A stretch of DNA of 64,000 nucleotides from Gordionus sp. m RMFG-2023 (GCF_954871325.1 NC_088776.1:45340569-45404568), one strand, 5' to 3'. Shown: positions 26,401-35,540, counted from the first letter of the stretch. Notes: generated by a model not told the origin, from the sequence alone. Numbers and translations: made by a program.

Positions 26401-29400
26401 ACGAATAAAGCAAATATTTAATTCGTATTTCTTTGAAGAAAAAAGAGAAAACTACCTAAAATATTATAGTGACGCGAGTTTGAGCTCTTATTAATTTTAA
26501 TAAAACCAAAAATTACTATTTTAAATTTTTTTAAATATTATTTCTTTTTATAAATACTCATTCATATTCATAATTTATGTAAAAATGATCAAATTTTTTA
26601 AAGGTAAGGAATAAGGATCAAGCTCATAAAAATCTTACCTCTTTCAGACATTGCTTATCCATACAAATTTATATAAAAATGTTTGATAAACTAAATACTT
26701 CATATATAAATTATGCAGTTCTATTGAAACTCAATAGGATAAATTGAGCAAAAGTTTCCATTTTGCTGAAAAATTTTTCATTATTTTTAAAGGCATTTTT
26801 GATATGTTAGATTTAAAATGATGTTAAATCTTTATCTAGAATGAAAAAAAGCTAGTAAATTACTAGAGGTTGGTTTGTGACCGAAGGACTCGCACGGAAA
26901 AAACTTGTGCAAAATAATTTGACAAGTAAAGTCTGATATTTTTTAAAAAAAATTAAGCTTTAAACAAGGCAAATTTATGTGTATTCCCTTCATAAAAAAT
27001 AATTACGAGAGGCTGCATAATTAATAAAAAATTATTTCACGAGTCATGCAAACTAATTTAATGACCAGTTCGGTTTGCACCGGCCTAAAATAATTACTAA
27101 GTTATATTTAAGATTAAGAGAGTTAATGATGTTATATGATCTAGTGTGAACGATGGTTTGAAAATATTTATAAGGCAATTATTTTTCATTTGTAATAATA
27201 TATATTTTTTAAAGTGTTTCTGCATTTTTATCCTTTATATAACGGTAAAATGATTTACAATGTTTCCACGTGACTCATTAGATCCAGATCCCATATTTTA
27301 ACAAACCGATCAAAAGAAGCACTAAAGAGCTGATGAGATTTATGCCTAAACACTAGACCCTAATTAAAATAATATTAGTATAAAAATAAAACAATTTTAG
27401 GGCATATATATAAGTTTATATCATCCAAAATCAATAATATATTTTTCTACAACCCTATTCTCATTTTATATTAGTTCTTAATATTATGAATAGTTTAAAG
27501 AGATATGCAAATTCCGGCATGTACCCAGCTCGAATGATCTTCGGGCCGGGCCTATTTGTAAAAATTAGTTTCGGTTCTGCCTGGGTCGGGCCTAATATTT
27601 TTTAAAAAATTCAAGCCGGGCGGAGCTTAAATTTTCAAATATGATATCCTTAAATTTTGCCAATTAAATAGATATATTATAAAATTTCTGTAAGAAACAA
27701 TGCGCTAATATTTTTGTTTGTAAAATTTTTTAGATTTAAATAAATTCGGGGCTGGTAGGGAGTACAAATTTTTAATTTTCGGGTCGGGTTAGTTGGGACA
27801 AATATAAATAATTGTTCGGGATCGGTTCGAAAAAATTAGGCCCGATTAGGTCACTATTTAAATTAATTCTTCAAAAATAAGTATCTACGAATATCTCTTT
27901 CTAAATATACATTTAAATATCTTATTAAAATTTTAAAATAATACTGGTTCCTCATTTATTATTATTTATTAAACTTAGATGATTTATTTTTTTAAAAAAA
28001 TTATCTATCTAGTCTGTGTTTTTTTATTTCCAGAGAGTTTTAAGGCTCGGTTTTAAGTTTAAATCGTTTCATCTAAAATAATTTTGGTTGTATTTTGTAA
28101 GAAAAATAGAAAACAAAAAAGAGAATTGGGCCCCTTTGATTTTATTAGTTTAAAAGGAAGTTAAGCTTTTTCCCAGAATGAACATGAAAACTATAATTGG
28201 GAAAAATTGTACTCCGCTTCATTGATATTCGACCAATCTTAATTTTAGCTAAAATGATTTTAATTAAAAAAATAATTAAAACTTAAAATATGTAATTCTA
28301 TTCTAAATGATCGCACTGGTATGCGAGAAGATCATTATTTTCGCCCAGCTATTTTAAAATTTTGATCCTGGGATATGGATTTCCATATAAATTAAAATCC
28401 TTTCTTTTAGCGGTGCTTTCTAAGCTTGTGTTTGAGTAAACCCAAAATTATTTTCATTAGGATTGAGATATCGAGCATAGTTACAAATTGATATTGAGAT
28501 CCTTTAATGGTTTTTTGATTTTGCAGTATGACAAGGATATAGATCTTACTCGATGCCTAATCTTTCGTGTCCTAATATATGAATTGAGAGGATCAGTACT
28601 AGAGGTCTGCTTTGGTCGGAACAGGCAGGCGGGTTAAAAAATTTTTTTTAACAATGGGCTGGCGGGTTAAAAAAAATAAAAATTTTTATTTTAATTAATA
28701 AAAAATTGTTTTTACGAACTTAAAAAATAAAAAAGCCTTTTTCTGGTATAACTTTTTATAAAATAAATCGACTTTTTTCTTCAATTAAAAAAACTTTTTC
28801 TACAAATAAAAACAAACTTTTTTCTATAAACAATTAAAATCTCCTTTTATGGTAATGAAATAAAACTTTTTTCTTAAAATAAATAATTTTTTAGATATTG
28901 AAAATTAAAATTCCCTTTTTTGGGTATAATGAAATTACTCCATTGTATTATTTTATTTTAGTAATGATTGTTTATCTTTTATTGCCCTTTTTATTTTTAT
29001 TTTCTTATATAATATATAAATTTTATTTTTTATAACATAATTTTAACAAAATAATATTTTTAAATTTAATTTTAAATTATGAATAAAGAATATATAGATA
29101 AGAAAATAAAAAATAATTTTTATAAGATAAAAAAACAATGAAGATAATAATAATAAACTTAAATCGTCTATGGAAACAATTTAAAATTATTTTTGATGAA
29201 AATGACAAAAATCTAGATTGGATTTGCTGAAATGATTGTGATTCCATCTTTAAATATAATAGCAAAAGTGGCACCTCCTTCTTCCTTCGGCATCAATGTT
29301 CATCTGCAAATTATGAAGATTTGATAGATAATAAAAAAATAACTGGATATTTTGAAAAAGACCATTCTCAATTAAACAAAACGATAAAATCTGGTCTAAT

Positions 29401-32400
29401 AGCGAATTTTGTAGAATATTGCGCTAGAGACATTAGGTATTTTAATTTAATAAATTATTCTTTTATCTTTTTTAGGCCATTTCAAGCAGTTCAAGGACCT
29501 GGATTTATAAATATTTTACAAAGATTTGTCGACTTAGGGGCAACATATGGTAAATTGGATGTTAATAAGATCATCCCTTGTGCTACAACAGTTAGCCGCA
29601 ACGTATCCAAATTGTAGAAATGATAAAAAATTCCATTTGCTCATGTACTACCGATATGTGGTGTGAAGAATTTACCAAAACCGATTACATATCTCTATCA
29701 ATCCATTATATACAAAATTGGAAATTAGAAAAAAAATTTATTTTTATTTCAAAATTTCAAGATGAAAAAAAGATTTTTTCAAACTCATCTTTGTTATGGA
29801 TCAAGGAGCAAATATTAAAAAAGCTTTGGAAGGGTAAATTTTTTATTAAAATTTAATTATTAAGTAGATATTATAATAATTTCTGAGAGATTTTGTATAC
29901 ACCTAAAGAAAAAACATTCATATTTAAAGAACTATATTTTCCTTTTATTTTTTCAAATATTAGGTTTAATAGACTAAACTGTTCAGCGCATATGCTGAAC
30001 ACAATACTTCGTAATAACTTCCAGTCAACTTTTATTTTAGAAAATGCTCCCGAGATTAATAATATTTTGGTAACTGCAAAATCATTGACGACTTATTTCA
30101 AACAAAGTGGCAACGTAAAATATCTAAACAAGAGGTTACTACAAAATATTGATATAAGATGGAATACAAAGCATAATATGTTGCAAAGCATTTATATAAT
30201 GTATGATGAGATTTTTTTATTCATACAATCTCGTGATATGACTGAAAAAATGGGATCTATGGGAAAGGAAGATTTAAAAACACTGATAGATTATTTGGAA
30301 CCATATAAAGATGCAACTAATGCTCTTGAGGGTGATTGCAGGCCTACACTACAGAACGTTCTTATATGGTATGAAAATTAATATTTTGGGATTTATGCCC
30401 ATTTTTTCTTTATTTATTAAAAAATTAGGTATTATCTTCTACATGAGGATAATGAAATAAATATGAATATAATGGAGAGAAAAACAAAATGCGAAAAAGA
30501 ATTAGATATAATAAAGAAAAGAGCTAAAAATTTTATAATTGAAAAATTTAAATTCATTTGCTCCATAAAGTTTCAACATTTTTAATACCAAAGTTCCGAC
30601 AAATGAGGATTTTGTCGTCGGAAGAAATTAATGAAGTAGAAAAACATATTGAAAACTTGTTAGATTTGATTTGCATAGAAGAATGTAACATTGACGTAGA
30701 TGAAAATTTGATTTTACTTATTTCCCCAAAAGCAAAGAGAATCCAATTAAAAGGTATTAATAAATTATAAATTCGTTTAGCTACTTATTAAATGTAATAT
30801 TTGAAATAAATAGCATCCATATCAAAATTAAACCCCAACAGATGGGAGGATGAGGTTGTTACTGAGGATAGTACCGTATATAATGACATAACAAAATATT
30901 TAAATCTTAAAACCATTTTTGATAAGTATAATTTAGCATAATTTTAAGATGCATATATTATAATTAATATAAATTTATTATTATTGGTTCACTTTTATTT
31001 AAAGATTTCAATTGAGGAAGAGGATATACTTCAAAAGGATGTCCTACTTTGGTGGAAACGACAAGAAAAAGATTTGCCAAAGCTATCAAGATTAGCAAGA
31101 AAAATATTCGCAATTCCTGCAACTAGTGCTACTTCTGAAAGAGGATTTAGCATTGCCGGAAGGTTTTTAGAACAAAGAAGAACGTGTTTGAATCCCGAAA
31201 ATGCATTATTATTTTTGCATTATAATTACTTATAATATTTATTTTATAAATATTTTATTTGATAAAATAAATTATCCATAATTTAAATTGAATATTTTTT
31301 AAGCTTAATATAATAATTTCCTAAATTATAAAACTTATAGAGATGTAATGTTGAAACTATTTTCATTAGATGCTTAAAATAGCGGGCTTGGGTAAAAATT
31401 TTTTTATAAATAATGGGCGTCGGGGTAAAAAATTTCTGACTAATGGGTGGGCGGGTGGGTAAAAAATTTCTGACTAATGGGCGGGCGGGTAAAAATTTTT
31501 AGATTAATGGGCAGGTGGGCGGGTATATTTATTTTGAAAACTATGGGCGGGCTGGGTGGACAGGTTAAAATATTTTTTAAACATTGAGTGGGCGGGCATA
31601 TTATCCAAAAACACGCCCAATGCAGACCTCTAACAGTACTTCGTCGAGGATATCTTGATATTTAACAAATTTATTATATTATTTAAATGTAGAGCTTTCC
31701 TAGGCCTTTTGAATTTGTACAACCCAATGCCATTATATTACATGGAAACTTAAAGGTTCTTTGTAAGCAATCAAGGTAGAAGTTTTCAATTCATGTTCTT
31801 ATTACCTTATTAATTTATATAAAATTGTATTTTTTGCTGATTGTATTCCTATATTTTCTTCTTTTGTATGTTGTCAATTGGATTATACTTAGGCCACCCC
31901 ATTATTTTTATATTTCTTTAGTTTGCTTTTAAAATATGTAAAATCCTTAAATTATCTTTGTTAACGATGGCTGAACAATTGGAGGCATTAATACTAAAAT
32001 TTATGCCAATGTTTTGTGCTTTAACCAGTAAGGTAAACTGTATAAAGAGAAAAAATTATTTGCAACAAAATTTTGGCTAGCTTTACAATTAAAAGTCAAA
32101 ATATTTTTTCTGAAAATTTTATCAATGTAGTGCTTAATTCTATATTATTTTAATCCCTTTGGTTGACAGTACAAAAAAATCATTAGCAAAATAATCAAAA
32201 ATTGCCATCATGCCTGAATGAAAAATATAGAAAGAATACGTCCACCCTAACTGTCCTTCAGAAAAGTTTTGTGAACCAAGAAAAGAGTTATAAACAAAAT
32301 GAACTAACTGCCTTAAGCATTAAATTAACCAAGCTTTTGAAACACTAATTCTGAAAAATTTATAGCAAATTTTTAAAGCTTTATTATTATATTTTATTGC

Positions 32401-34550
32401 TTTAATTTTGAAAGATGATTAAAAGTAGAGCCTTAAAATCTAGACCCTAAAAACCATTGAGATTTTATACCTGAACCTAACCCTTTTTTTAAATGAGTTT
32501 AGGATTCAAAAATTATTTTATTTATTCTCTCAATAATATTTTGTTTTATGGCAAATAACCATTAACAAAAAAAAAATTTTTAAACAGACGTTTCCATTAT
32601 TTTAACAAAATTTGTGGAGGAATTCTTCACTGAACTTAGACACCCTTATTTAAAATGAGGGTTTACAGCCCTGGTCAAAAAAGGAAAAATATACTGTTAA
32701 ATTTCCAAAATTGGCTTAAGATAAAGGGTAATATAAATGTGGTTCATGTTATTAGTTAGTGCCTGTTTTATTTCTCCAAGCAATTTTGCCAACCAAAAAG
32801 TTACAGAATTATAAACCAAATAAAAATAATGGTATCACACTTACTCAAACTTCTGAAAATATTAACACTGAAACTAATATCAATATTTAGTGTATTTGAA
32901 TGCTTCCAATTTGTTTAATTTAAAGTAAAACATATTTTTGACAAAACAATTAAAATTGCAAAGATTGGCATTATGCTAGAATGAAAATTATAGAAGCACT
33001 GAATATATGAGTGCATCAATATGTAATGCCTGATTAGTACTTACGATTTTATTAATCAGTTTCAATCAATAAACATTATATTTTAAATTGTTATTCAAAT
33101 CAAATAAATCTAATTTGATTATGGTGTTTCTGGTTTAAATCAGAAGACAGAGTTTTTGAAAAGTTAAAAGATAAGGACTATGAAGCTCTTTAATGGGTGA
33201 AGATAGTTGTCAGAATCTTGGAGAATTAAAGTGAACCAAGATAGTTTGGCAAAAAATGAAGTAGATAGCTTAACTTGATAAATGTGGAAATAGAATTATT
33301 AAAAGAAATCTGTGTAAGGAAACAATTGCCATTAAACTGTGGAAAATCTAATTAAAAGTAAAAAAATATTCAATGAAATGTTTAGATTTTAATACAAATG
33401 GATTTAGATTTAGAACTTAATTATATATGAAGGCTAGGGATTTAAAGATAAGCAGGAATTTGGGAGGAAAAAAAATAAGTAAGTGGAAGATTGTTCAGGG
33501 AATGATGTCAAAAAAATTCAACAAAAGAAAGTTGAATGACAGGAGAACCAAATAATTATAAAAATTTAATATTTGTTTACTGATATAGTGTTTTTGTGTC
33601 CTTTAAAAGAATGAATGTGTTCCAATGATAATGGGTCCCAAATATGTATTATTTTATCTAATCCACCAGATGCCTTATTTTAATATATAATTTATTTGGG
33701 TAAGAATGAATATATTTACCAAAAATTTGTTATCAAAGGAAAGAGCCAAAGCTATAATTTGATTTTTATGTTTTTTGTTTTGCACTGGATCACTTTTCTT
33801 ATTTCCAGGTCTTATGATACCAAGTCTTTTCATGGATTCAAGATCCCCTATAAAAAATATTATTTAATTAAATTACAAATATAGTAAATTTTAGCAAATA
33901 GATGCAGTTATATATTTACATTTAATTATAATGCCATCTTTAGAAGAGCTAAATATATATTTAACATCAGATGATATGATTGCACATGTTGGGGTTAATT
34001 TATGACCCCGTTTTAATATTATATTATCTTTAGTTGGAAGAGTATACTAATATATACATGTTCTAAAATTTATCTTATAAATTTGTAAAAGGTACTTTAT
34101 TTGCTATATATCTTTGAAGTTTCCCTGATTTTTCCAGCTTAATACATATTAAATTTATAATTACTTATGTTAAATTTAGTTTACCATTTCTTCAGTTAAT
34201 TTATTGCTGATTACTGAGAACCTTGTTTTATCATCCTCAATATGGTCTTCTATAAATCAATATATATACATAATAGTGAAGAAATATTTAAAAACCTTCT
34301 TGTTCAATCTGTGATATATATTCTTTAGCTATTCTAAGTCGTTTTTCTTGAGGAGTTTCTAAATCTTCTTCTGATGAATCATTACCTTCAATTTTGTCAG
34401 CAATATCCTCACTGTATAATATTGTATATTATGTATATCTCAAATTTACTCGGAAAAGGATTCAATTTCTTCATCATCTTTGTCTTTATGAATTTTTCCT
34501 TTATTCTTTACTTGTTTTTTATTTTTTGACTTTTTAAAATTTTGCGACAT
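11464..34550 (-). CDS. RRP9: RRP9 / U3-55K, U3 snoRNP WD40 protein, 13 exons over 23 kb
   Basis: Exons in gene order: 34550-34450, 34411-34296, 34249-34185, 34137-34096, 34046-33920, 33847-33720, 33673-33581, 27359-27259, 22232-22098, 21249-21187, 20025-19844, 12130-12051, 11601-11464. Together they give 457 codons including TGA (456 aa; human RRP9 is 475), with every junction in frame at GT-AG sites. The protein binds the box B/C motif of U3 snoRNA and helps the U3 snoRNP in 18S rRNA processing in the nucleolus. The N-terminus is Lys-rich then acidic, followed by the family block ETPQEKRLRIAKEYISQIEQ (exon 2). WD blades begin at KRGHKL (exon 5) and include HQLFSASFDRFVKIWDLD, RCVTSGGRD, NEDHFMTGTDEG, FWRCGPN and FVNSLEFSRDGKYLVATVG. 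The hallmark GMEHRLGRW (432-440) is near the end. Exons 1-7 have introns of 38-72 nt. Introns 7-12 are 6221, 5026, 848, 1161, 7713 and 449 nt and hold transposons. The coding sequence looks intact. Confidence 0.94.
12545..12700. repeat. Subterminal GCATTCGC-type tandem array, left arm
   Basis: About ten imperfect repeats of 15-17 bp such as ATTATAGCGAATGCATTACC occur inside the left arm of the MULE. The inverted counterpart lies at 18470-18650. Subterminal repeat clusters are common in Mutator-like ends and may be transposase-binding sites (inference). Confidence 0.7.
12693..13890. repeat. About 345-bp inverted duplication within the MULE
   Basis: 12693-13041 and 13551-13890 are near-identical in opposite orientation, separated by a 509-bp spacer that carries the transposase C-terminus. 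Landmarks such as ATCCATGGATTATGTCGTCC and ATTGCATTTTTTTGAA match across the arms with few differences. The duplication is therefore younger than most of the surrounding decay. Confidence 0.85.
12750..13490 (+). pseudogene. MULE transposase, central and C-terminal part
   Basis: Reads SIMTDFELAAISAFNQSF, containing the D-x-E MULE catalytic block. It is followed by a His/Cys-like helper block CFFHMSQCIWRAIQKNA and, in the 107-codon frame at 12942-13265, LAYVPVDDIIHGFEVL and NNAVESWHRSFSSHISSHHP. The last is diagnostic of animal MULE transposases. A 54-nt GT-AG intron-like gap (13243-13293) leads to LGLSAPFSKKQYRERAQRVY, the family C-terminus. An in-frame stop lies between the HMSQ block and the next, so the copy is dead. 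Confidence 0.75.
13551..14480 (-). pseudogene. MULE transposase, N-terminal and central part (opposite strand)
   Basis: The minus-strand frame at 14203-13925 reads LYDSGHHNHRCLIFSTIKN, then CDKWYADGTFKTCPP. This matches the (F/W)xxDGTFK block that carries the first MULE catalytic Asp. The DFELAAISAF block follows in the inverted arm near 13800. The C-terminal third is missing on this strand. It is found only on the plus strand next door, so the gene has been split by inversion. Confidence 0.7.
15060..15310. mobile_element. GGCCCGG-rich hAT-type MITE inside the MULE
   Basis: Begins TAGTCTGCATAGCCCGGCCC and ends GGGCCTGTAGGTCTCTG, with several GGCCCGGCCCG blocks between. The same terminal type occurs at 1-115, 4495-4839 and 52630. 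An exact 8-bp duplication is not evident at these limits. Confidence 0.6.
15452..16125. mobile_element. 674-bp foldback MITE
   Basis: About 145 bp at each end are inverted copies (GCGATAGTTTGATGGGTATT at 15468 and its inverse at 16098-16117). The interior also folds on itself through CGGCTAAACCTAATT/AATTATGCTTAGCCG blocks, so most of the element could form one long hairpin. AAGATTAA on the left and AAAATTAA on the right flank it, a 7/8 match consistent with an old 8-bp duplication. No coding. Related to the copy near 61900-62150. Confidence 0.75.
16130..18465. other. MULE interior, no gene seen
   Basis: Mostly AT-rich with no convincing coding frame. A short minus-strand frame at about 17845-17730 (SELNSCVISDDEIATIVTQE) is protein-like but isolated and unrecognised. 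Degenerate GCCC/GGGC blocks at 18110-18370 look like another remnant of the GGCCC MITE family. Confidence 0.45.
18470..18650. repeat. Subterminal CATTCGC tandem array, right arm
   Basis: About eleven imperfect repeats such as TAATGCATTCGCTATAATAC. This is the inverted counterpart of 12545-12700 in the right arm of the MULE. Confidence 0.7.
19376..19695. repeat. Imperfect TTCTCTATAAAA tandem array
   Basis: About eighteen loosely spaced copies of a 12-19 bp unit (A)TTCTCTATAAA(A) end in TTCTCTATAAAGACGTGGAACC. That last phrase matches the MULE terminal region at 18735 and, inverted, at 12450. The array is probably the subterminal region of a related, otherwise lost element. Spacing is too irregular, and the spacers too short, for a CRISPR. 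Confidence 0.7.
20146..21103. mobile_element. 958-bp hAT-type element in RRP9 intron 10
   Basis: Ends TAAGGATGTATCAATTTT and, inverted, TAGAGGTGCACCAATACA, the same terminal type as 46583-47315. Flanked by ATTTAATC and ATTTAAAC (20138-20145, 21104-21111), a 7/8 match. Inside, GTGAACG/CGTTCAC-rich blocks near 20385-20480 and 20935-20990 suggest a second small element nested within. It accounts for most of the 1161-nt intron. Confidence 0.7.
21250..22097 (-). other. RRP9 intron 9 (848 nt)
   Basis: The donor is CCGG|GTTTATT and the acceptor TTTAAAG, with GGT split across the junction. AT-rich with no identifiable element or gene. Confidence 0.6.
23150..23216. repeat. Inverted repeat CCGTATAAAGAC
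   Basis: CCGTATAAAGAC (about 23158) and its inverse GTCTTTATACGG (about 23204) are separated by about 35 bp, giving a 12-bp perfect stem. Function unknown. It lies within the candidate element at 22718-26435. Confidence 0.6.
24060..25605 (+). pseudogene. Animal repeat-family protein of unknown function (DDE-like?)
   Basis: Open pieces follow each other in family order: WRLFIDSSKNSLKAVLLHNG with NESYENMKYLL and CDLKMFAILTGLQLGYTKHSC (24694-24993), then LPPLHIKLGLIKNFIKKL (about 25075-25120, another frame), then AWESFKWICRSFLGNHKSADY and MSLKIHFLHSHKDFFPDNLG with EEMGERFHQQIENLEKFYHG (25209-25607). From memory of animal databases this is a highly repeated family in arthropods, Hydra and others, usually unannotated. 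FIDSS, CDLK and MGERFHQ could supply a D-D-E set, which would make it a transposase; that is inference. An upstream piece (PYSKPAFWHVARNHSWDCYF, 24200-24280) belongs to the N-terminal part. Several frame changes and stops make this copy non-functional. Confidence 0.7.
26440..27258. other. Proximal part of RRP9 intron 8, non-coding
   Basis: AT-rich sequence without recognisable frames or repeats beyond short A/T runs. It leads from exon 8 (donor GTAAATC at 27258-27252) towards the candidate element. Confidence 0.5.
27505..27860. mobile_element. GGGCC-rich hAT-type MITE remnant
   Basis: Contains TTCGGGCCGGGCCTATTTG near the left and TTCGAAAAAATTAGGCCCGAT near the right. The layout matches 4495-4839, but the terminal CTGC motifs are degraded and no target duplication is seen. 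Lies in RRP9 intron 7. Confidence 0.5.
28527..32348 (+). CDS. 3' part of an unidentified gene, antisense inside RRP9 intron 7
   Basis: Four exons (28527-28595, 31693-31755, 31922-32032, 32187-32348) have GT-AG borders, all in phase 0, and join into 134 codons ending in TAA. The reading starts YDKDIDLTRCLIFRVLIYEL, then PRPFEFVQPNAIILHGNLK, then LTMAEQLEALILKFMPMFCA, and ends in a polar helix-like tail with LQKSFVNQEKSYKQNELTAL. I do not recognise the family. Exon lengths divisible by three, consistent phases and host-sized introns (166 and 154 nt, plus a 57-nt intron once the hAT is removed) argue for a real host gene. The first visible intron contains the 3.0-kb hAT element. Upstream exons were not found. 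The whole visible part lies between RRP9 exons 7 and 8 on the opposite strand. An internal start at LLTMAEQ is possible. Confidence 0.55.
28601..31632 (+). mobile_element. hAT transposon, 3.0 kb, with target-site duplication
   Basis: Left end AGAGGTCTGCTTTGGTCGG, right end GGCCC-type AATGCAGACCTCTA. Flanks TCAGTACT (28593-28600) and ACAGTACT (31633-31640) are an 8-bp duplication with one change. Subterminal G-rich repeats TAATGGGCGGGCGGGTAAAA are stacked at 31400-31600. It carries a plus-strand hAT transposase (next entry). The good duplication and long coding frames suggest a fairly recent insertion. Confidence 0.88.
29280..31235 (+). CDS. hAT-family transposase with short introns
   Basis: Pieces in order: a BED-like zinc-finger remnant (SGTSFFLRHQCSSANYEDL, about 29270), PFQAVQGPGFINILQRFVDL (29476-29540), CSCTTDMWCEEFTKTDYISL (29641-29700, the catalytic-core TxDxW block), NCSAHMLNTILRNNFQ with LLQNIDIRWNTKHNMLQSI (29893-30381) and the C-terminal dimerisation region WWKRQEKDLPKLSRLARKIF, then PATSATSERGFSIAGRFLEQ (30984-31235). 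Gaps are GT-AG stretches of about 40 nt, for example after residue D of YCARDI. The transposase would cut and paste the element at 8-bp sites. At least one stop (after NVSKL) and unclear joins mean activity is doubtful. Confidence 0.75.
32740..33500 (+). pseudogene. Degraded duplicate of the 3' exon of the antisense gene
   Basis: The stretch around 32945-33010 (LALC-x-NENYRSTEYM) aligns with the QNNQKLPSCLNEKYRKNTST part of the exon at 32187-32348. About 230 bp further on, VNQDSLAKNEVDSLT parallels VNQEKSYKQNELTALS. Stops interrupt the copy. It is a tandem, older duplicate of the gene tail. Confidence 0.45.
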
Positions 34551-34584
34551 AATTAAAGGCGCAGATTATCGAATTTATGACAGA

Positions 34585-34726
34585 CCAAAAAAACATGAGG
34601 CCTGTCCATTACCTCATGGTCATATAATTTCTTTTTGTTTAATATTCATTTGATGCAAGTGAAGAATACCTAGTGTAACCCTGTTATCAACAACACTAGC
34701 TTAGAGCTCAATTTATACCGATATAT
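34585..34726. promoter_or_regulatory. RRP9 upstream region
   Basis: AT-rich sequence upstream of the RRP9 start at 34550. A short plus-strand ORF starting MTDQKNMRPVHYLMVI (34578-34628) overlaps the likely 5' region and is not supported. No defined promoter motif is recognised. Confidence 0.3.
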
Positions 34727-34727
34727 C

Positions 34728-35022
34728 AAATAACTAATCAAAATTTAACAAACTTATATACATTGTTGTGATGATTTAATGAAACATATTGACGATTAAA
34801 TTAAAACCCATCCATATAAAATTTTAAACTTTGCAAAAACAATTAAAATATAGACAAAGCATTATTAAAATTTATTTTATTTATTCCTTTTGTTATTTTA
34901 ATAATATTTACAAAGATTATAATTTTATATGAATGTGTTTTTATTTAATCGTCAATATTCATTAAATCATCACTACACTGCATAACTTGATATATAACAC
35001 CTTTAATTTGATTAGTCTTTTA
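34728..35022. mobile_element. Small foldback MITE
   Basis: The two halves are inverted copies. ACTAATCAAAATTTAAC and GTGATGATTTAATGAA with ATTGACGATTAAAT at 34728-34800 are mirrored at 34920-35022. The centre is a short AT-rich loop. Target duplication is not evident. It lies about 180 bp upstream of the RRP9 start codon. Confidence 0.65.
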
Positions 35023-35044
35023 TCCTTGATACGTGCATTTGATA

Positions 35045-35540
35045 TCTGATATTATAGCGCCTAGCTCTATTACTAGTATTGTGAAAGAGCCCAATTTGAG
35101 TCGATTTCTCAAAATGTTCCGATTAAGATTTTACCTTTTTAAATAATATTATGTAAGCATCGATATTTGTCAAATAGATGGGCAAACATTTCAGCAAGCT
35201 ATAGTGCAATTAATAATTAATTGATATAGAATAAAATTATTCTAGTTTTTGGATTAGTTAATACATTAATTGATTAATATTTTTTATTTAATTCTATAAC
35301 TGTAGATTTAAAATTATAATATCAATATTTAACTTAGAATCGTACAAAAGTGGAATAATTGGAATATACTTAGCTGATTTATAGATAAATTTAAGGTTAA
35401 AAGGCATAACAAAGGAGGATGATATACTTAGTTTTTTATTGGCATATTTTGATCTGGAGCGGCTATATTCCCAATCAAAATTGATAGAATTAAAATGTAA
35501 AGATTTTGTTGAGACTAAAATAAGCCATTTAAGAAGATAA
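35045..35540 (+). CDS. Unidentified plus-strand exons
   Basis: A frame after ATATTATAG (about 35057) reads APSSITSIVKEPNLSRFLKM and ends at a TAA near 35140. A second one (35385-35540), after the acceptor TTTATAG, reads INLRLKGITKEDDILSFLLA, then YFDLERLYSQSKLIELKCKD, and ends HLRR at TAA. The second is 52 codons with a protein-like mix of charged and hydrophobic residues, probably helical. I recognise no family. Whether the two belong to one gene is unknown. The terminal exon has more support than the first. Confidence 0.4.

Larger units (their letters stand above)
22718..26435. mobile_element. Candidate ATTCG-ended element in RRP9 intron 8
   Basis: Clusters of CGAAT/ATTCG motifs sit at both ends in inverted orientation. 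AAACGAATTATTGTTAATCG and GATTCGAAGATTTGAATAAGG at the left are mirrored by CCTTATTCGTATTCG- and TACGAATTAAATATT-type blocks at 26281-26430. Between them lies the orphan-family gene at 24060-25605. A 22-bp-period repeat (AAATTATT(C/T)(G/A)(T/C)AA(C/A)TATTTG) occupies 22868-22975. No target duplication was found, so a single element is an inference. Two separate small elements flanking a gene copy remain possible. Confidence 0.4.

Noticed and set aside
28307-28435. Additional upstream exon of the antisense gene (GYGFPYKLKSFLLAVLSK)
   Set aside because: All three frames are open for a stretch and none joins the 28527 exon in phase without a stop.
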